Below are positions 6,593 to 17,500 of a stretch of DNA of 19,734 nucleotides, one piece after another (positions within the stretch are counted from its first letter, which is position 1; every line of letters begins with the position of its first letter). Origin of the DNA: CAZDCZ01 sp964504155 (GTDB taxonomy: Bacteria; Bacteroidota; Bacteroidia; Bacteroidales; UBA12077); assembly GCA_964504155.1 (NCBI GenBank), contig CAZDCZ010000056.1, forward strand, positions 1 to 19,734, given 5' to 3'. The notes below the pieces were generated by a model. It was given only the letters and a program-made list of their open reading frames with translations, did no database searches and was not told the DNA's origin. Both the position numbers and the translations under genes were made by a program.

Positions 6593-9500
6593 TTGAAAAA
6601 TATTAACAAATACATATTCTTAGTTAGCTTTTTAATATTCTATAATTCGGTTATCGGTATTGCTAATAATTTACAAATAAAAAATAGCAATTCGAATTAT
6701 TATTTTCAAGTATCCGATTCTATTCAACAAGATAGTATAAAACTTAAATTTCCGATTTCGCATGATACAAAATATCCTTTTGAAAATAACAAAAAACCGG
6801 GATTAATAAATTTAAAAGATCCATCGAACCTTACTTCTTCTTTTGAATATAATCCTAAAACAAATAACTATATTTACTCTAAAAAAGTTGGTTCGCTTAA
6901 CTACCGTCCTTCGAGCAATATGTCGTTAGACGAATACCAAAAATATAGTTTCGAGCAATCTATACGCAAATATTGGAAAGACAAAATTAAAGGCGAAAAT
7001 TCTGAAACACAATCGGGACTTCTACCACAATTACGCCTTGGAGGAGAAGCTTTTAATAAAATTTTCGGAAGTAATACAATTGATATAGTTCCTCAAGGAT
7101 CGGCAGAATTAATATTCGGAATAAATATAAACGAAATACAAGATCCTAAATTATCGGAAAAACTACGTAAAACGACAACTTTCGATTTTCAGGAAAAAAT
7201 TCAAATGAATGTTTCCGGCTCAATAGGAGACAAAATAAAACTAGGAGTAAATTATAATACCGAAGCAACTTTCGATTTCGAGAACCAAACAAAATTAGAA
7301 TATGCCGGTAAAGAAGATGAGATAATAAAAAAGATTGAAGCCGGAAATATTTCCTTACCTCTTCCCGGATCGTTAATTACCGGTAGCCAAAGTTTATTTG
7401 GCTTAAAAACCGAATTACAATTCGGAAACTTAACAGTAACAAATGTTTTTTCGCAACAAAAAGGAGAAACAAAAGTAATTGAAGTAAAAGGAGGAGCACA
7501 AACTCAAGAATTTGAAGTTCTTGCCGACGAATACGATGCAAATAGACATTTCTTCCTATCGCATTATTTTAGAGAAACATACAACGATGCTTTAAAAAGC
7601 TTACCCATAATAAACTCATCGGTAAATATTACAAAAATTGAAGTATGGGTAACAAATAAATCTAGTAATTTCGATAACTCAAGAAATATTATCGGACTTT
7701 TAGATCTTGCAGAATATAACAACGATGTAATTTATGCATCAAATAGTATTATTAATAGAAATACTATTACCGGGAAATTCCCCGACAACGAACGTAACGA
7801 ATTATACAACAACCTAATAAACCTAAATGGGATTAGAAATATTAATGAAATTAACAATGCATTACAGCCATGGCAAACATTCAATTATCAACCCGGGCAA
7901 GATTATGAGAAGATAGAAAATGCAAAAAAACTTCAAGACAACGAATACGACATAAATCAACAACTAGGATATATTTCGCTAAATACAGCTCTTAACGCCG
8001 ATGAAGTGTTAGCTGTTGCATACGAATATACTGTAGGCGGTCAACATTTTAAAGTAGGAGAATTCTCTACAGACGGAATTAGTGCTCCTGAAGTTTTAGT
8101 TGTAAAATTACTAAAAGGAACCAACCTAACACCAACATTACCCAATTGGGATTTAATGATGAAAAACGTGTACTCTATTGGTTCTTACCAGCTTAACAAA
8201 GAGAATTTTATTTTAAATGTTCTTTATCAGGATGACAAAACCGGGAATTCGATAAATTATATTCCGGAAGGTAGCTTAAGCGACGATATTCTTTTAAAAG
8301 TATTAAATCTCGATAAATTAAATTCTCAATTAGATGCCATTCCCGACGGAAGATTCGATTTTTTAAATGGAGTAACAATAAATGCATCAAACGGACGAAT
8401 ATTTTTCCCGGTAGTAGAACCGTTTGGAGAATACTTACGAAATAAATTTAGTAATAGTGTCATTGCCGACAAATATGTTTTCGAAGAATTATACGATTCT
8501 ACACTTACTGTTGCTAAAATGATTGCCGAGAAAAACAAATTCAAGATATCGGGAGAATATCAATCATCGAGCAGTTCAGAGATTCCGCTTAATGCATTAA
8601 ATATCCCTAAAGGCTCGGTAATTATAACTTCAGGAGGAAGAAAACTTACAGAAAATATCGATTATTCTGTTGATTATAACCTTGGTAGAGTGAAAATTAT
8701 TAATCAGGGTTTATTAGAATCGGGTGCCCCATTACAAATATCGTTAGAAAGCAATTCTTTGTATAGTATGCAAACAAAAACATTGTTTGGGACACACTTA
8801 GATTATCGTTTTTCTGAAGATTTTAACTTAGGAGCAACGGTTTTAAATCTTACAGAAAGACCATTAACACAAAAAGTTAGTATTGGAAGCGAGCCAATTT
8901 CAAATACCATTTGGGGCTTAAATGGTTCGTACAGAACAGAGTCTCAACTTCTTACTAGCTTAGTCGATAAATTACCTTTCCTCGACACAAAAGAAAAATC
9001 ATCTCTTCTGTTTGAAGGAGAATTTGCCCATTTAATTCCCGGACACTCTAACGCAATAAAAAAAGAAGGTAACGCTTATATCGACGATTTTGAAGGCAGT
9101 GAAACATCGCTAGACATGAAAAATATTGGAGCTTGGGTATTAGCCAGTACTCCTCAAGGTCAAACAGGATTATTTCCCGAAGGAATAAGAAATAACAATT
9201 TGTCATATGGTTATAATCGTGCAAAACTATCATGGTATAAAATTGATCCTTTATTTTTAAGAAATACATCAACAACTCCCGGACACATAAAAAGAGATGC
9301 CGACCAACAATCAAATCATTTTGTAAGAGAAATTTTCGAAAAAGAAATATTTCCAAATAAAGATTACCAAAACAATATACCTTCGGCATTGCAAGTATTA
9401 AATTTAGCTTTTTATCCTAAAGAACGTGGACAATATAACTTCGACACTTACGGAGAATCAGGAATATCAAGTGGTATTAATTCTAAAGGGGTTTTGAATA

Positions 9501-12500
9501 ATCCCGAATCGAGATGGGGTGGAATAATGCGCGAAGTAACAACAAGCGATTTTGAAACAGCCAATATTGAATATATCGAATTTTGGCTTATGGATCCTTT
9601 TGTTTACGACTCGTCTGCAACAAATAACGGAGAATTATACTTTAATCTGGGTAACATATCGGAAGATATTTTAAAAGATGGCAGAAAAAGTTTCGAAAAT
9701 GGGCTTCCTACTCCTAATGAGTTAGACTTAGTTGATTCAACATCATGGGGACGTATTCCGCTAACACAATCGTTAGTTAATGCCTTTGACAATAATGCTA
9801 ATTCCAGAAAATATCAAGATATTGGTTTTGACGGTTTACAAGATTTTGATGAAAGGACTTTCTTCGCATCTTACTTAGACTCATTAAAAAACATATTAAA
9901 CCCTGATATTTACACAGAATTTGAAAATGATCCATCAAATGACAATTTCCATTATTTCAGAGGTAACGATTACGATGCCAATAAAGTGAGTATCCTTGAG
10001 AGATATAAAAAATATAATGGAACAGAAGGGAACTCTCCAACAGCAGATCAATCAGAAGAACCATATCCTACTACAGGAAGCACTCTGCCGGATGTTGAAG
10101 ATATAAATCACGATAATACCCTAAACGAAACAGAAAGTTATTATCAATATAAAGTTAATTTAGATCCTACATCAATGGATATAGGACAAAATAAATATAT
10201 TGTCGATAAAGTAACAAGAACAATAAAACTTGAAAATGGTAAATACTCAACAATAAAATGGTATCAATTTAAAATTCCTATTCGTAATCCCGACAAAACA
10301 ATTGGTTCTATTCGCGATTTTAAATCGATTCGTTTTATGCGTATGTTCTTGCGAGGATTTCAAGACAGCGTTATTTTACGATTTGGGAAATTAGATCTTG
10401 TTAGAAGCGAATGGCGAAAATACAGTAATTCGTTAATGGAAGGACACGAGGCTCTTTCTTCTCCTGAATATACAAGCGGAAATTTCGAGATTTCTTCGGT
10501 AAATATTGAAGAAAACAATCAAAAATCTCCTGTTAATTATATTCTTCCTCCGGATATTGATAGAGTTATTGACCCAACAAATCCTCAATTACGCCAGCTT
10601 AACGAACAGGCAATAGTTCTTAAAATTAGAAACCTCGACGATGGCGATAGCCGGGCTGCATTTAAAAATATTAATCTTGATATTCGTCAGTACAAAAAAC
10701 TAAAGATGTATGTACACGGTGAAGCCATTGAAGGAGAGATATTAGAAGATAAAGATTTAAGGGTATTCATCCGACTAGGAACCGATTATAAAAATAACTA
10801 CTACGAATATGAGATACCACTTTACTTAACACCGGCAAGAAGCGATTACAACAATAATAGTACAGACGACCGTAAGATTGTTTGGCCCGAAGATAACAAT
10901 ATCAATATCAACTTAAGTGTTTTTCAGGATATTAAACAAGCCCGTAACGATGAGATGCGTCGTTTTGGTTCTACAATAGACTATTCTTCTATTTTCTCTA
11001 TCCTATCAGATGAAAAACGAATAAGCATTTCCGGGAATCCAAATCTAAGTAATATTCGTACCGTTCTTATTGGGATAAGAAACCCCAGCAAACAGAACAA
11101 TGCTCTTGCTTCTGACGATGGGATGCCAAAATCGGGAGAAATATGGTTTAACGAACTTAGACTTTCCGATTTTAAAGAAGATGGTGGCTGGGCAGCAAAA
11201 GCACGTTTATCGGCACGTTTAGCCGATTTAGGCTCTATTAATATTTCCGGAAGCACAAGTACACCCGGTTTTGGAAGTATAGAAAAGAAAGTTAACGAAC
11301 GAAGTAAAGAAGAAATATATCAATACGACATTTCTACAAACTTAAATTTTGGTAAATTCTTTCCTAAAAAATTAGGAGTAAGTATTCCAATGTATGCTGG
11401 TTATTCAAAAGGAATTATTAATCCGCAATATAATCCATTAGACCCCGACATTCTACTAAAATCGGCTATAAATAATGCTCCAAACAAGGCTGCGAAAGAC
11501 TCTATAAAAAATATTGCACAAGATATTACAGAAAGAAAAAGCATTAACTTTACTAATGTTAAAATTAATAAAACAGAAGGGAAACCTCACTTTTACGATC
11601 CTTCAAATCTTGCTCTTAGTTATTCATATAATGAATTATTTGCCCGAAATATTAATACCGAATATAATATACAAAAAAACTATAGAGGAGCCTTAAGTTA
11701 TAATTATAGTGCACGCCCCAAGAATGTAGCTCCTTTTAGAAAAGCTAGAGGAATACTTAATTTTAAAGCTTTACGACTAATTAAAGATTTTAATTTTTAC
11801 TATTCTCCTTCTAACATCTCATTCCGAACAGATTTATACAGACAATATAATGCCTTAAAAAATCGTAATATTAACAATCCGGCAATTAGAATCGAACCTT
11901 CATTTAATAAGAATTTTACATGGAACAGATTTTATGATATAAAGTTTGATCTTTCAAAATCGATAAAAATAAATTTCTCGGCACGTAATACTGCTCGTAT
12001 CGATGAACCTTTAGGAATGGTAGATAAATCAAGAGACATAAATAGTTATGAGCACTGGAAAGATTCGGTATGGACAAATATTCTTAACGGAGGTCGTAAT
12101 ACTCAATACAATCATTTATTCGATGTAACATACAGACTACCAATAAACAAACTACCTTTGTTAGACTGGCTTAGTGCTTCGGCAAGATATAATGCAACAT
12201 ACAATTGGGATGCCGGACCAATATTAGAAGATAAAACAAGAAATCTTGGAAATACAATAAGAAATTCAAATACTTCTCAGCTAAACGGACAAATGAATCT
12301 TTTGAGTTTATATAATAAAGTTGGTTTTCTGAAAAAAATAAATCAAAAATACTCTAAAAGCAAGCAAGCAAGGAATAAAAAAGCACAATATAAAGAAGTA
12401 ACATACAAAGAAGAAAACATAAACCTAAAAGCTAACAGAAGTAAATCTATATATCATAATTTATTTACTGAAGATATTACAGTTAAATTCTTTAATTCTA

Positions 12501-14047
12501 AGGGAGAAAAAATTGAAGGTGAATTCGATGTTATAAGTAATAAACGGATAAAGGTAAATTCTAAAAAAGATATAAAAAACTGCACAATTCTTATTACCGG
12601 AAAAATAAAAAAGAAAAATAATCCACTAATACTTATTGCAGAAAATTCTGCACGCTTATTAATGTCGGTAAAATCTATTTCCTTATCATATTCTCAAACA
12701 CAAGGATCTGCAATGCCAGGTTATACTCCCGAAACAAAATTCTTTGGACTAGAAAAAAACAATAATATTTTTGCTCCTGGAATTCCTTATATTTTAGGTA
12801 TTCAAAATCCAAATTTTGCCAGTAATGCAATAAATAATGGTTGGATAACAGAAGATTCTACTCTTAACACCCCATATTTAGCTACTTTTAAAAACAATAT
12901 TAATTTCAGAGCATCGCTAGAACCAATAAAAGGGCTACGAATAGATATTACAGCCAATAGAACTTATGCAAAAAATAGTAGTTCTTTCTATTTACCGGCA
13001 AAATTTAATTCCGATCCCTATAATCAACAAACAACAGGTAATTTTTCAATATCGTATATTACCCTCGGCACATCATTTGAAAATATTATAAGCAAAAATA
13101 ATTATTCTTCCGAGGCATTTAATAATTTTAAAGAATATAGAAAAACTATTTCGTATAGATTAGCACAAAAAAGAATTCCAAATAGCGAACATAACTATTC
13201 TCCATTTAATCCTGCCGATCCTGAAAATCCTAACAATGGATATTATGAAGGTTACGGAGAATTATCGCAAGATGTATTAATACCGGCATTTTTAGCCGCC
13301 TATGGCATTCATGATGCAAATACTATTTCGTTAAATAAATTTCCGGTTATACCAATGCCAAACTGGAGAATAACATTTAACGGCTTAAAAGAACTTTCGT
13401 TTATTAAAAAATACTTTAAGTCAATTAACTTAAGTCATACATACAGATCGTCGTATAATATTGGTTCTTACACTAACCACATCGAATATACTGAAGACGA
13501 CGACGGATATAATTATGTTAAAAATATGCAATTCAATTTTGTTCCAAAAGACGAAATAAATTCAATATCTATAAATGAACAATTTAGTCCGTTACTAAAT
13601 ATTGATATGACATGGAACAATAATCTTACTACCCGATTCGAGATAAAGAAAACAAGAACCTTGACATTAAGTTTTGCAAATAATCAACTCTCAGAAATAA
13701 AAAACGAAGAATTAAGTTTTAGTATAGGCTATCGTTTCGACGATTTCAACCTTATTGTTAATTTTGGAAATAATCCTGAGAATTATAAAAGTAGTTTAAA
13801 TGTACGTGGAAATTTTAGTTTACGAGAAAACAAAACAATACTACGTAAACTAGCCGAAGGGATAGACGATATTACAGCAGGTCAAAAAGCTTTAATAATA
13901 GGTGTTTCTGCCGATTATATGCTTAGCGACAGATTTACAGTAAGATTTTTCTTCGACAGAAATGTTAACGAACCATTTGTATCTAGGTCGTATCCAACAT
14001 CTAACACTAAAATTGGTTTTAGTTTTAGATTTACTTTAGCGCAATAA
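6593..14047 (+). CDS. sprA: Type IX secretion outer-membrane translocon SprA/Sov
   Basis: SprA (Sov in Porphyromonas) is the giant single-chain outer-membrane beta-barrel through which T9SS cargo leaves the cell; in gliding relatives it is also needed for motility. The 2484-aa length fits the family. Residues 1-25 form a signal peptide (MKNINKYIFLVSFLIFYNSV, then IGIAN). Family blocks include SLDEYQKYSFEQSIRKYWKD (about 110-130), the SprA N-domain from about 145 to 360, AYIDDFEGSETSLDMKNIGAW (about 823-843), EIWFNELRLSDF (about 1515), long alternating beta-strand segments to the end and a terminal GFSFRFTLAQ strand. Translation must start at TTG (6593): an in-frame TAA lies at 6587-6589, and the first ATG is about 110 codons inside, which would remove the signal peptide. 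It follows ruvA by 21 bp and precedes gcvH by 69 bp. Other T9SS genes are not in this window. Confidence 0.96.
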   Translation: MKNINKYIFLVSFLIFYNSVIGIANNLQIKNSNSNYYFQVSDSIQQDSIKLKFPISHDTKYPFENNKKPGLINLKDPSNLTSSFEYNPKTNNYIYSKKVGSLNYRPSSNMSLDEYQKYSFEQSIRKYWKDKIKGENSETQSGLLPQLRLGGEAFNKIFGSNTIDIVPQGSAELIFGININEIQDPKLSEKLRKTTTFDFQEKIQMNVSGSIGDKIKLGVNYNTEATFDFENQTKLEYAGKEDEIIKKIEAGNISLPLPGSLITGSQSLFGLKTELQFGNLTVTNVFSQQKGETKVIEVKGGAQTQEFEVLADEYDANRHFFLSHYFRETYNDALKSLPIINSSVNITKIEVWVTNKSSNFDNSRNIIGLLDLAEYNNDVIYASNSIINRNTITGKFPDNERNELYNNLINLNGIRNINEINNALQPWQTFNYQPGQDYEKIENAKKLQDNEYDINQQLGYISLNTALNADEVLAVAYEYTVGGQHFKVGEFSTDGISAPEVLVVKLLKGTNLTPTLPNWDLMMKNVYSIGSYQLNKENFILNVLYQDDKTGNSINYIPEGSLSDDILLKVLNLDKLNSQLDAIPDGRFDFLNGVTINASNGRIFFPVVEPFGEYLRNKFSNSVIADKYVFEELYDSTLTVAKMIAEKNKFKISGEYQSSSSSEIPLNALNIPKGSVIITSGGRKLTENIDYSVDYNLGRVKIINQGLLESGAPLQISLESNSLYSMQTKTLFGTHLDYRFSEDFNLGATVLNLTERPLTQKVSIGSEPISNTIWGLNGSYRTESQLLTSLVDKLPFLDTKEKSSLLFEGEFAHLIPGHSNAIKKEGNAYIDDFEGSETSLDMKNIGAWVLASTPQGQTGLFPEGIRNNNLSYGYNRAKLSWYKIDPLFLRNTSTTPGHIKRDADQQSNHFVREIFEKEIFPNKDYQNNIPSALQVLNLAFYPKERGQYNFDTYGESGISSGINSKGVLNNPESRWGGIMREVTTSDFETANIEYIEFWLMDPFVYDSSATNNGELYFNLGNISEDILKDGRKSFENGLPTPNELDLVDSTSWGRIPLTQSLVNAFDNNANSRKYQDIGFDGLQDFDERTFFASYLDSLKNILNPDIYTEFENDPSNDNFHYFRGNDYDANKVSILERYKKYNGTEGNSPTADQSEEPYPTTGSTLPDVEDINHDNTLNETESYYQYKVNLDPTSMDIGQNKYIVDKVTRTIKLENGKYSTIKWYQFKIPIRNPDKTIGSIRDFKSIRFMRMFLRGFQDSVILRFGKLDLVRSEWRKYSNSLMEGHEALSSPEYTSGNFEISSVNIEENNQKSPVNYILPPDIDRVIDPTNPQLRQLNEQAIVLKIRNLDDGDSRAAFKNINLDIRQYKKLKMYVHGEAIEGEILEDKDLRVFIRLGTDYKNNYYEYEIPLYLTPARSDYNNNSTDDRKIVWPEDNNININLSVFQDIKQARNDEMRRFGSTIDYSSIFSILSDEKRISISGNPNLSNIRTVLIGIRNPSKQNNALASDDGMPKSGEIWFNELRLSDFKEDGGWAAKARLSARLADLGSINISGSTSTPGFGSIEKKVNERSKEEIYQYDISTNLNFGKFFPKKLGVSIPMYAGYSKGIINPQYNPLDPDILLKSAINNAPNKAAKDSIKNIAQDITERKSINFTNVKINKTEGKPHFYDPSNLALSYSYNELFARNINTEYNIQKNYRGALSYNYSARPKNVAPFRKARGILNFKALRLIKDFNFYYSPSNISFRTDLYRQYNALKNRNINNPAIRIEPSFNKNFTWNRFYDIKFDLSKSIKINFSARNTARIDEPLGMVDKSRDINSYEHWKDSVWTNILNGGRNTQYNHLFDVTYRLPINKLPLLDWLSASARYNATYNWDAGPILEDKTRNLGNTIRNSNTSQLNGQMNLLSLYNKVGFLKKINQKYSKSKQARNKKAQYKEVTYKEENINLKANRSKSIYHNLFTEDITVKFFNSKGEKIEGEFDVISNKRIKVNSKKDIKNCTILITGKIKKKNNPLILIAENSARLLMSVKSISLSYSQTQGSAMPGYTPETKFFGLEKNNNIFAPGIPYILGIQNPNFASNAINNGWITEDSTLNTPYLATFKNNINFRASLEPIKGLRIDITANRTYAKNSSSFYLPAKFNSDPYNQQTTGNFSISYITLGTSFENIISKNNYSSEAFNNFKEYRKTISYRLAQKRIPNSEHNYSPFNPADPENPNNGYYEGYGELSQDVLIPAFLAAYGIHDANTISLNKFPVIPMPNWRITFNGLKELSFIKKYFKSINLSHTYRSSYNIGSYTNHIEYTEDDDGYNYVKNMQFNFVPKDEINSISINEQFSPLLNIDMTWNNNLTTRFEIKKTRTLTLSFANNQLSEIKNEELSFSIGYRFDDFNLIVNFGNNPENYKSSLNVRGNFSLRENKTILRKLAEGIDDITAGQKALIIGVSADYMLSDRFTVRFFFDRNVNEPFVSRSYPTSNTKIGFSFRFTLAQ

Positions 14048-14050
14048 TTT

Positions 14051-14078
14051 TTGTTTAATAAAATTTTATGTATTTTTG
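14051..14078 (+). promoter_or_regulatory. Promoter of gcvH
   Basis: TATTTTTG (14071-14078) matches the Bacteroidota -7 consensus TAnnTTTG exactly. TTG at 14051-14053 lies 17 nt upstream, a little closer than the usual 19. Predicted transcription starts near 14085, about 30 nt ahead of the gcvH ATG. It sits just after the sprA stop codon, so gcvH can be expressed independently of ruvA-sprA. Confidence 0.55.
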
Positions 14079-14116
14079 AATGATTATATTTTACCAAATT
14101 CAATAAAAAATTAATT

Positions 14117-14497
14117 ATGAATATACCAGAAAATCTTAAGTACACAAAAGATCACGAATGGGTTCGTGTTGAAGGAAATGAAGCTTTTATTGGAGTTACA
14201 GAATTTGCTCAAGAAGAACTTGGTGATATTGTTTTTGTAGAAGTAGAAACAGAAGGTGAAGATCTTGAAAAAGAAGAAGTATTTGGAACTATTGAAGCTG
14301 TAAAAACTGTCTCTGATATGTTTATGCCTACATCAGGGAAAGTTCTAGAATTTAATGCCAATTTAGAAGATGCTCCTGAAACAATTAATAAAGATCCTTA
14401 TGAAAATGGATGGATAATAAAAATTGCTCTTTCAGATATTTCTGAACTAGACACTCTTTTAGATGCTACTGAATATAAAAAATTAATAGAAGCATAA
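14117..14497 (+). CDS. gcvH: Glycine cleavage system H protein
   Basis: The 126-aa product is a full-length lipoyl-carrier H protein. It shuttles the aminomethyl intermediate between the P, T and L proteins of the glycine cleavage complex in the cytoplasm. The start NIPENLKYTKDHEWVRVEG, the block GVTEFAQEELGDIVFVEVE and the lipoylation hairpin FGTIEAVKTVSDMFMP are characteristic, with K63 as the lipoyl attachment lysine. The C-terminal part (NKDPYENGWIIKIALSD) is also typical. No gcvP or gcvT is adjacent; in Bacteroidota the gcv genes are often dispersed, and a gcvH behind sprA is a familiar order. It has its own promoter and ends at the hairpin terminator 20 bp downstream. Confidence 0.97.
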   Translation: MNIPENLKYTKDHEWVRVEGNEAFIGVTEFAQEELGDIVFVEVETEGEDLEKEEVFGTIEAVKTVSDMFMPTSGKVLEFNANLEDAPETINKDPYENGWIIKIALSDISELDTLLDATEYKKLIEA

Positions 14498-14517
14498 TAA
14501 AATAATAAAAACATTTT

Positions 14518-14553
14518 AAAAAAGGTTATCTCACAAGCAGATAACCTTTTTTT
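14518..14553. terminator. Bidirectional intrinsic terminator between gcvH and infB
   Basis: GGTTATCT (14524-14531) pairs perfectly with AGATAACC (14539-14546) around a 7-nt loop. Six A residues precede it and seven T residues follow, so both strands produce a hairpin followed by a U run, and A-U pairs can extend the stem. It lies 20 bp after the gcvH stop and 16 bp beyond the infB stop of the opposite strand, so it serves the two convergent units. Confidence 0.92.
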
Positions 14554-14569
14554 ATTGGTAATTTATATC

Positions 14570-17500
14570 TTATAAAGTTTTTCTAATTTCATTTTCTTTA
14601 TATCCTTCAATAATATCTCCGGTTTTAATGTCGTTAAACTTGTCAATATTTAATCCACATTCGTAACCCGATGTAACTTCTTTTACATCATCTTTAAATC
14701 GTTTCAACGAGCCAAGGTCTCCGGCATAAATAACAATACCATCGCGTATAATTCGTATTTTGGTATTTCTTGCGATTTTCCCATCTTTAACCATACAACC
14801 GGCAATTGCTCCTACTTTCTTTATTTTAAATACATCGCGTACTTCAAGAGTTGCAACAATTTCTTCTTTTATCTCAGGAGAAAGCATACCTTCCATAGCA
14901 TCTTTAAGATCGTTAATAGCATCATAAATAATAGAATATAATCTGATATCTATTTCTTCTTTTTCGGCTAATTTTCTAGCATTCATTGATGGACGCACTT
15001 GGAAACCAACAATAATAGCATCAGAAGCAGCAGCGAGCAATACGTCAGATTCTGAAATTTGACCTACTCCTTTGTGAATAATGTTTACTTGAATTTCTTC
15101 ATTTCCAAGTTTTAATAACGAATCAGACAATGCTTCAATAGAACCATCAACATCACCTTTAACAACAACATTTATCTCATGGAAATCTCCAATAGCAATT
15201 CTTCTACCAATTTCATCGAGGGTAATATGTTTTTGTGTACGTAAATTCTGTTCACGTTGTAATTGTTCTCTTTTATTTGCTATATCACGAGCTTCTTTAT
15301 CGCTTAGCATAACATTAAACTTATCACCGGCTTGCGGTGCTCCGTTTAATCCAAGAATTTGAACCGGAGTAGCCGGTCCTACTTCTTCAACCTTATTACC
15401 ACGTTCATTAAACATGGCTTTTATATGACCATACTGACTTCCGGCAAGCAGAATATCACCTAATTTTAATGTTCCGGCCTGAACAAGTATAGTAGCCATA
15501 TATCCTCTTCCTTTATCAAGAGACGATTCTATAACAGTTCCATTTGCTTCTTTATTCGGATTAGATTTTAAGTTGAGCATTTCTGCTTCAAGCAATACTT
15601 TTTCTAATAATTCTCCTACATTAGTTCCATTTTTTGCCGAGATATCTTGCGACTGATATTTTCCACCCCAATCTTCGACAAGATAATTTTTTGATGCCAA
15701 TTCTTCTTTTATCTTTTCAGGATTTGCTCCCGGCTTGTCAATCTTATTAATAGCAAACACAATAGGAACTCCGGCAGCACTTGCGTGATTAATTGCTTCT
15801 TCTGTTTGAGGCATAACATTATCGTCTGCCGAAACAACAATAATTACAATATCGGTAACCTGAGCACCACGAGCACGCATTGCAGTAAACGCTTCGTGCC
15901 CTGGAGTATCAAGAAAAGTAATTGTTTTATTATTTTTTAATTTTACATTATAAGCTCCAATATGCTGTGTAATACCACCTGCTTCGCCTCCAATAACATT
16001 TTCTGAACGAATAAAATCGAGCAAAGATGTTTTTCCATGATCGACATGTCCCATTACAGTAACAATAGGCGAACGTGGTAATAAATCTTCTTCAGCATCT
16101 TGATTGTCGGTAATTGCTTCGTGTACTTCAACACTAATAAATTCAACTTCGTGATTAAATTCATCTGCAACAAGCACAATTGTCTCAGCATTTAATCTCT
16201 GATTAATAGACACAAGCATTCCCAAATTCATACAAGTACCAATAACACTATTAACCGGAACATCCATTAAAGATGCTAATTCGTTAACAGAAACAAACTC
16301 GGTAACTTTTAATATTACCTTTTCGTCTTCTATTCTTTGTTCTTCTTCTTGTTTTTTCTGACTTATTGCATCTCTCTTATCTCTTCTATGTCGAGAACCT
16401 TTTGATTTTCCTTTAGAAGTTAAACGTGCAAGAGTATCTTTAATTTGCTTTTGTACATCTTCTTCGGTTATCTCAGTCTTAACAACTCTTTTTTTATTTA
16501 TTGGTCCTCTATGAGCATCCTTTTTATTTACAAAACGCTTTCTTTCGGGGCTTTGAGTTTTAACATCAGTTCCCACTTTTTCTTTATGAATACGTTTTCT
16601 TTTTTTCTTTTTAGCATTCTGTTGTTTTTTATCGTTCGAAGAAGCCACAGGTTTTTTCTTCTTTGAAGTTTTTTTCTCGTCAGGCAATTCAATTTTTCCA
16701 ACTACCGTAGGACCTGCAAGTTTTTTCCTTTTAGCCTTAAAAACAAGATCTTCACTTTTTACATCTCTCTTCTCTTCAATATTTTCTTTTACATCTTTTT
16801 TGATGTTCTTCGATGTTTCTATTTGTTTATCGGCTTTTGGCTTAGTTTTAATGTCGGCTTTTGATTCAATTTTCTTTTCGTCGACAGATTTTTTCTTTTT
16901 TGCTACTATTTTTTTCTTTTCTACAAAAGTTCTTTGTTCTTCAGCTTTTTGCTTTTTTGTTTTTTTATCAGGTCGAGTTTTCTGATTCAAAGAATCAAGA
17001 TCAATCTTCCCAACAACATGCACCTTCTTTTTTTCAAAATTTTCTTTCGTTGTATCTTCTTTTTCTAGATTTTTATCACTTTTTTTTGTTGCCGGCTTTA
17101 TTTCATCAACAATCTCTTCGTCCTTTGTTTCCTTAGGTCTCTTAGATTTTTCTTCGCTTTTAGTTGCAGGTTTTTCTTCAGATTTTTTTACTTTCTTTTC
17201 AGGACGAGTTTTCTGGTTCAAAGAATCTAAATCTATTTTTCCAACAACTTTTACTTTTTCATCTTGCTCAATATTAGCAGACCCAGTTTTTTCTGACATT
17301 TTTACTGATACATCTGATTTTACTGATTTTCTTTCGCTCGCACCAGAACTACTAACATCAGTAATTAATATTTCGTCATCGTTTGGGTTTTCAATTTCTT
17401 CCTTAACATCTTCTTCCTTAAAGTCGTTAATAGAAACTGCTTCCTTATTTTTGTGATAATTAGAAAGACTAAGCTTTTCCGATTCTTTTTTTGCCGAAAC

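Noticed and set aside
9048..9389. Minus-strand open frame of 113 codons inside sprA
   Set aside because: It lies entirely within the well-supported sprA frame, has no recognisable motif and no promoter; chance open frame in AT-rich DNA.
16445..17136. Plus-strand open frames rich in F, S and L opposite infB
   Set aside because: They are the complement of the lysine-rich IF2 linker (AAA/AAG read as TTT/CTT) and have no features of real membrane proteins beyond that bias.
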